Shown here: positions 58,080 to 64,000 of the stretch, in pieces
How positions within the stretch are numbered: the stretch's first letter is position 1
Layout: each line of letters begins with the position of its first letter
From: Sequoia sempervirens
Lineage: Eukaryota; Streptophyta; Pinopsida; Cupressales; Cupressaceae
Assembly (NCBI GenBank): GCA_007258455.2
Contig: VDFB02018318.1
Coordinates: 19,068 to 83,067 of the forward strand
Reading direction: 5' to 3'
DNA length: 64,000 nt
Program-made: the position numbers and the translations under genes
Notes under the pieces: model-generated
The model's database searches: none
What the model saw: only the letters and a program-made list of their open reading frames with translations
What the model was told of the DNA's origin: nothing

Positions 58080-60311
58080 GAAAGGTTTAAAGGGGCTCTC
58101 AAACACAAATTTGATTTACCCATTCAAGAAGTTGATCGCAAGTAGAGGATCGAAGAAGTTGTAAAGTATGATCCTCTTCATAGTAATGAGCATTCCAAAC
58201 TATTTGGTGGTGAAAGACAAGAATGTTGGAGCAGCTATGAGGGCAACAAAGACAAGAAACAAAGTTCTAATTTTTTCTTGTAGCCTATCAGTAGTTCACC
58301 ATCTTTGCTTTCTTATGAGTGGGATGGCCAATTCAAGAGGTCCATTGAAAATGAAGTGCAAGCTCTATCTAGATTTGACCAGACACACGGTTTGATAGAA
58401 GAACTCTATTGGAAGGCTCAAATTGATGAGAGACAGAAAGGGGTTAAGGATGAAGTTACTCTCCCTAATCTACAACTTATCAAATACTCTTTGGAGACAT
58501 TGAAGTTAGAATACATACACTTGATTGAGGAACAATATTATGCCATTGAATTTACAAAGAAGACCTTCAGTGTTTTCCAAGGAGGTGAGAGAAGGGTGGA
58601 TAAGCCTACTCTTGATCTTGAATCAACACAAGCTATGTTAGAAGACACTCAGATGGCACTAAAGGAGGTAGAAGATCAGTTTGTTAATTTTAAATTTTCC
58701 AGAGAGCAAGAAAATGGACAAAGACCTAAAGAAATCAAGCAAGTAATTGAAGAACTTGATTGTCTTCAAGAGGAGTTTGACCTAGAAAGTGTCACAAGGA
58801 AATCAGAAGTTTCATGTGCAGATTTGGATTAACAAGATGAAAAGAATGACTTCTAAGTTTTTGACAATCCTCTCTTTGAAGTGGGTGTAGAAGCGAGTTA
58901 TGGAAATCCTCTCTTTGTTTTGAAAAATGAGTCATGTAGTGAAGTGACCAAGCATGAGATTGAGTATGAACTCTAGTCTATGGATGCTTTGATATCACTC
59001 TATGAGGATGTGCCACATTTTGTAATTGGTAATCTTCCAAGGCAATTTAATAATGAATGCATAGGCGGGTTTGAGAATGAAGTCTCCACATGGGAAGTAT
59101 TGATTCAAGGAGATTTCAACATTGATGGCATCAAGGTGTTTGTAGCTATTGGTAACTTCAGTACAACAACAAGGATTGAAGATTTCATATTTGTTACTCA
59201 TGAAGTAGGGGAGGAAGATGGACCGAAACATGGTGTTTTCACTCTTGTCAATCCTTTCCTTTGGTTGAGTGATTCTTTGGCTCATACTAGTAGTCAATTT
59301 TGGGAGTTGAATTTGAAGTCATCTTATGTTTCATACTCCAATGTTGTTGAAGCTTTCATGGATTGGTTTCAGAGGTTCACTAGAGGGGATTCCAATTTCA
59401 TGAGTATGCACTTGGTTTTGACCAACACTTGGAGATGTGTTGAGTTTTCTCTTTGGTGTGTTGGAGATCATTTTTAGTTCGGTATCCATGCTTGGGATCC
59501 TCAACATGGGTTGATGGAGCTGAATACTTGTAGAAAGATGAATTGTTGGAGGGATAAGGATTCAATTTTCAGATTCTTTGATGTTGTTCCCATCCTTTCC
59601 AACCATTCAATGGTTCCTTTTTCTCATCAACTGGTGGATTGGAGAGTTATTTCGAGGAAAGGGTAGTTTTATGTGGGGTTGGAGTCTCTTGAGAAGATGT
59701 TTCCAGCCTTGGAAATGACTAGATGCATTAATTTGGATGATGGTTTTTAGTATAAAAGTAGTTTTTCATCTTCTTGGATGCTAATTATCATTAAATCAGA
59801 TCAAAAGTCAATCATCTCAGTCATGGAGGGCAGTTGGTATACTTATTTTCAAACTTCACAGTCTCCTATCAGGACTGATTTTTGGCCTCAAATGCAACAA
59901 GTGATGATTCAAAGCAATTTGAATCCTTCTTTAGGAAGTGTTCAAGTTGTTACTAGTGGCTATTCCTATGCTTTCCTGTGTACTTATGCTTGGGGCATCG
60001 AACCTTTGATTGCCTTGGTTCATCATTCTAAGGCTCTCAGAGTTGGACCTGTGAAATTTTTCCATAGTCTTCATGATTTTATCAAAATAATTTAGAGGAG
60101 GAAAAGTAGATTCATGTGGAGTTATGAGGATGAGATTGATGAGCTCTTGCAAAGGATTACTTTCCTCTTTGCAAGAAGATTTGGGGATGTCACATTCGTA
60201 GTTGTGGCTTTGTTAGTTACCATATGGAGATATGCTGAGGAGTTTGATTTTGAGTTGAGTAGAATATCTTTCCTATTGCCTAGGATTGTGATAGATAAGG
60301 GGCATTGTTAA
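58080..60311 (+). pseudogene. Long unrecognised reading frame of the outermost element
   Basis: Four open pieces (58305-58832, 58980-59477, 59778-60095, 60114-60311) are all in the same frame. They are separated only by single stops (TAA, TAG, TGA), without a frameshift for about 2 kb, so an ancestral ORF of over 600 codons is likely. The first piece has a coiled-coil-like Glu/Lys/Gln-rich stretch (LESTQAMLEDTQMALKEVED, then IEELDCLQEEFDLE). Later pieces are aromatic (VEAFMDWFQRFTRGDSNFMS, TNTWRCVEFSLWCVGDHF, EGSWYTYFQTSQSPIRTDFW). No RT, integrase, protease or known cellular domain is seen. Its place before the purine tract and 3' LTR shows it belongs to the element. Confidence 0.65.
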
Positions 60312-60596
60312 TATTGATGACTCAAAGCTTTTTGGGCATGAGATGTTGCATGATATTGGTTTCAATCCTACAAGGTTTTTCAGTTTGAGTATTATGGATG
60401 GTAACAATTTGGAGTTACAAGAGAGGTTAGTGCAACTTTGGCATGATGTTTTCATTGATGTGATCAGAGTGGTGTAGCATCGGCATGGTGGGTCCTTCCA
60501 AAGACTAACACGAGACCCTAGGATCCTACTTGCTCTAGTTTGGACCAGTTTAAAATTATCTAGAGTTGTGGTGGCATTGCTTGAGGATAAGAAATT

Positions 60597-60611
60597 TTGG
60601 GAAGGGCAGAT
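60597..60611 (+). other. Polypurine tract of the outermost element
   Basis: TTGGGAAGGGCAGAT ends directly at the 3' LTR start (60612). It is less pure than a canonical tract. Confidence 0.6.
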
Positions 60612-62587
60612 TGTAATGTCCCCTTCTTAGCAGTGATCAGTGCAGTTGGTCATTAGCCTATCTTAGAGGCCCATAGGCTAGTTGGAAGCAAAAATTAGGG
60701 TTTCCTATTTTATAGGAGGATACTTTGGTAGTTTTGGAGGCTTGCATGTTGGAGTTTTGCAGTTTGGATTCTGGATTCCTTCTGGGTTTTTAGAAAACTT
60801 CGCAGTGGTGTGACATGCAACTGAAACAATGGATTTTTTTGAACTTACTATTTTTAGTAAGTTGTAACGACTGCTCAAAATGTGGTTAAAATGCATTTAG
60901 ACACACTTACTATTTTTAGCAGTATGCTATTTTTAGTAAGTGCTATTTTTAGTAGGGTTTCAACAGGCCAGTTCAGAGGCTATTTCAGGAAAGTTAGTTT
61001 ATTCAGTTTGGTCTCCAACATTTATGATGCTTATTTTGGAAAGTTTAATATTTGGTGAGATAATATTTTAAGTGAAATATTTGGCTAAGGCGTGGTGGAT
61101 GACTTTTGGAGAAATATTTAAGATAAATTATAATGTATTTCACCTATCTACTTGGACGCCTAGCTTGGAGAAAATATATAAGTGAGTATAAGGTATATTT
61201 TACTTAATCACCTTGGATGCCTATGTTATGAAATATTTGCATTTTGATAAGTATTATTCCTCTTATGTTTGGATGCCTAAACTCAAGAAGTGAAAGGTTG
61301 GAATTCAAATGCAGATTGAAGTGAAATGAGAATCTCATGTGGGCGTCCCTTTTGGAGGGAAAGGGAGTTTGAATTTATGGGTTGGAGAAGTTATAAATAC
61401 AAGGACTTGCCTCTTCATTTGATCATCCATTGTCTATCATATCAAATTGCTACTGAAATGTTTTTAGGCTTATGGCTTTGAGGAATGCACACCTCCTAGC
61501 AAATGTCCAATTTCGTGTTTGAAAGATAACACCTAGTTGGAATTGGGACTGCTTCTCACACAGAGATAGCAGATTGAGCATCAATGATATTAGTTTTTGA
61601 AGTTATTTCTGATTTTTTAGGTTGTTGGTTCATGTATGGCTGAATCAAGTTTTCATTTGCAGATCATTGTATGATTTTTATTTCATTCTGGGTATTTTCT
61701 ATAATCATTTCTATGCCCTAGGCACCCCTTCTCCTTGAATTTCAGATTTTTTGGTGAAGTGGTTATTTTTCTAGAGTTGGTCGCCCTTCTTGGTGGTTGT
61801 ACTTTGCCTGGCATCACCTTAGAATGCATGTAATAAATAATAGAAGGTATTTTCAACTGTTTCTTGATTTTATCTTGGGCGCTTTTCTCCTAGGTTTCAT
61901 CTGCATTCAGTTTCATGTCATTCTAAGGAGTCTTCATTAAGTTAGGAGCATTTTGGAGTGTTTCAGTCTTGTTGGTTTGCATTTTCTGAGTGCTGGTTTT
62001 CTATATCAAATTGTAGTAGTTTTGGTTTTGGGTTGGTTTTTCATGTTTGGAAGGCTTGTGAAGTTTGGAGAAACATATAATATCATTTGCAGACGATTGG
62101 ACAACTTACTTGTAATTTGTAGATTACTTTCATTGTAAGGATGGAATCAGTAGTATTGATTCAGTCATTTAATATTTCTGCACTTTATATTACAATTCCC
62201 ACTATTAGTGGAAGGGAAAGGCCTTGCTATCCATTTACTTTCAACTTTTCATTTTGTTTTTCCCACTGAAAAAATGGAAGGGGTCGACAAGCCGCCCATA
62301 CTTTACTTTTCATGTACTTGCATTCTTCATCATGTTGATCGAATGAGTCATCAAACTACTCCCACTAAATAAGTGGTCGAGTTGCATAAGCTATGTACTT
62401 TCCAACAGTTTCTATTTTAGAAGCTAATGATCCCTGGTGCCATATGCTATCACCTCGCCTGTCATTGGGATCTTGGTGAACATTCTTGGTGTAGGGTTAC
62501 TTTCCTCAACTAGTTTTGGTTTTTCTAACGCTGACGGGTGAAGTTGTTGATGTGAAAATTGAAAAAAATTGTAAGGGGGTTATTTCA
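60612..62587 (+). repeat. 3' LTR of the outermost element
   Basis: It starts TGTAATGTCCCC and ends TTATTTCA, matching 40330-42308 over its whole length. The next five bases, CTAAG, are the right target copy. Confidence 0.93.
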
Positions 62588-62592
62588 CTAAG

Positions 62593-62874
62593 TACACAGG
62601 GTGAAAAATTTTGTTCACACACTAAAGAATCCAAATTTGTAAGGAGATTCGATCATTTTATAATGTTAAAATAATTATGGCTAGGGGATTCAACTTAAAA
62701 TCCATGTACTTCTCACTTGAAGCAAAATAGACAACATACCTCTCCGACTCACACCAATAACTCATGGAGGTTGCATCTTCTCTCACTCCTCTTTCCAATT
62801 CTATTGCTTTCATGAATTACAACTAATCTAGAGATGGTATATCAAAATCTGAGTGCAAGGGAATTTTACTTGTA
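62593..62874. other. Unassigned flank right of the nested element
   Basis: Nothing could be supported; host flank of the insertion site. Confidence 0.4.
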
Positions 62875-63096
62875 TCAGTTTCCTTTGCTAGATAAGGATA
62901 AATTTTCAATTCCATGAAGACAAAATTGAAAGCTCACCTCATTGTAGACACAGCTGGCAGGACCTATCTGACATTTTACCATTTCTTTTGAAAAGAACAA
63001 ATATGCCACATCAGGCTCCAGTAGTTTTGTAGCAAAATACCTTTGCTCTTGTAAATTATGAAACACTTTTTGCATTTCAAATAGAACACCCTTCAA
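62875..63096 (-). CDS. Candidate exon of an unrecognised host gene
   Basis: The minus-strand frame has unbiased, protein-like composition: MKGVLFEMQKVFHNLQEQRY, then FATKLLEPDVAYLFFSKEMV and KCQIGPASCVYNE. That last word is followed by GTGAGC at about 62940, which would suit a splice donor, so the exon proper might be 62941 to about 63096. I do not recognise the protein, and no neighbouring exon is seen in the window. It may be a chance frame or part of an unseen transposon. Confidence 0.3.
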   Translation of the reverse strand: MKGVLFEMQKVFHNLQEQRYFATKLLEPDVAYLFFSKEMVKCQIGPASCVYNEVSFQFCLHGIENLSLSSKGN

Positions 63097-64000
63097 ATAC
63101 AGTCAATCTAAAGGAAGATCTGACATCAGAGTATTTATTTCAAAGGTTGGGTTCATGGGATTATAATTGATTCTACTTTAAAAAATGCTTCAAGAGCCCG
63201 AATAGGGAATTCTAGAGCAAAACAAACTTAATCCTCCACTACATTGTCATGCACACCCGCTTTAAAAAATAAAATTATTTAGCTATGAGAATAATCCAGC
63301 TGGGAAAGAAGCAATTCAAAGAGCAAGGGTTCATATTAAATAAAGAGAATAAATTCAAATGGATTAATTGAATGGGATCCATTAATTTTCAATTAAAATT
63401 GACTTGCAGATGAAATATTCCATTCCTTGACTTTTGGTAGTATTCTATCGTCCTGTCCATTAAAGTTTAAGATTAACCATATTGAAGAATCATGGAATTA
63501 TAAGTTTCCCAAAGCCTTATTAGTTGGAATTGTGAAGAAGAGGAATCATAGACAAGGCATGAAAACTGTTTGAAAAGGTATTAAAATAATTTTGATCTCA
63601 TGACTTGCAATCTCTTAGCATACACTTTATTGGCCTACACAAGGTTTCAGAACAAATTAAGGAAATATTTCTCTGTTAAAGGATAAAAAGATCCTTTTCC
63701 TCACAAATATAATGCCTTGATAGAAAGATGTAAAAAAAGAGTGTAGAAGCATAGTAAAGAGTGATTATTTCTTGACAAAAAGTGCACAGATGAACACACA
63801 TTAAATTCAAGAACAAAAACACACTGCTCTAAAACTGAGAGTAATTAGACATACCCTCCCATAATATTAAGTTTACCCAGTTACTAATTCCCTCATGTAA
63901 TTTACCATTGTAAATAAAAGGTCTAAGTGTAATTCGCTGAAATAGAAAATGTAGCACAATCTATGGTTGAAGTGTGAAAAAAATACATGTAAACACAAAA
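63097..64000. other. AT-rich unassigned sequence
   Basis: No gene, repeat structure or terminal signal supported up to the window end. Confidence 0.4.

Larger units (their letters stand above)
40330..62587 (+). mobile_element. Non-autonomous LTR retrotransposon carrying a PDS5-like insert (outermost of three nested elements)
   Basis: LTRs of nearly 2 kb (40330-42308 and 60612-62587) start TGTAATGTCCCC, and the right copy ends CA. Both ends are flanked by CTAAG (40325-40329 and 62588-62592), a perfect 5-base target duplication. PBS TGGTATCAAAGC follows the left LTR, and a purine tract precedes the right one. After subtracting the nested copia (43219-57275), about 8.2 kb remain, with an internal region of about 4.2 kb that holds no RT, protease or integrase. 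Instead it has a PDS5-like frame and long unknown frames. This is the layout of a LARD or Bs1-like element that needs enzymes supplied by another element. Confidence 0.85.

Overview
This looks like an intergenic, transposon-packed stretch of a large seed-plant genome. A gymnosperm (conifer-like) source is a reasonable guess, not a proof. The support is the stack of old, stop-riddled Ty3/gypsy, Ty1/copia and LINE copies, a long degenerate interstitial telomere-like array, and the lack of any intact host gene. No rRNA, tRNA, CRISPR array or bacterial-type operon was seen. Almost every coding trace is a fossil, so most are entered as pseudogenes.

Layout: 1-7041 is a decayed chromodomain-type Ty3/gypsy element with both LTRs truncated. 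7042-9588 is unassigned. 9589-17455 is a Tat/Ogre-like gypsy copy with LTR, PBS, an unusual repetitive leader and a gag-protease-G-patch frame, but no reverse transcriptase. 17456-19295 is unassigned sequence plus a possible reversed LTR. 19300-31450 is one minus-strand plant LINE (ORF1, endonuclease, RT, RNase H), split by a 5.3-kb insertion and carrying a solo LTR with a clean GGTAT target duplication. 32331-32478 is a foldback element. 32550-35400 is a strand-switching telomere-like array. 35950-37010 is a second LINE tail (+). 37577-39418 is a poly(A)-tailed retroposed unit (-).

The most interesting part is 40330-62587, three LTR retrotransposons nested inside one another. The outermost has 2-kb LTRs and CTAAG target repeats. 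It has no reverse transcriptase, protease or integrase in its own DNA. Right after its primer-binding site it instead carries an intronless reading frame that looks like part of a plant PDS5 (cohesin-associated HEAT-repeat) protein. That frame is fused in frame to acidic and coiled-coil-like reading frames of unknown origin, which fill the rest of the internal region. A copia element (43219-57275, minus strand, TAGTG repeats) interrupts this fused frame. A second copia element (47101-54319, minus strand, perfect GAACT repeats) sits inside the integrase gene of the first.

The outermost element therefore looks like a non-autonomous, gene-capturing LTR retrotransposon (LARD or Bs1-like) that would have relied on another element's enzymes. 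The 62593-64000 end is unassigned apart from one weak candidate host exon.
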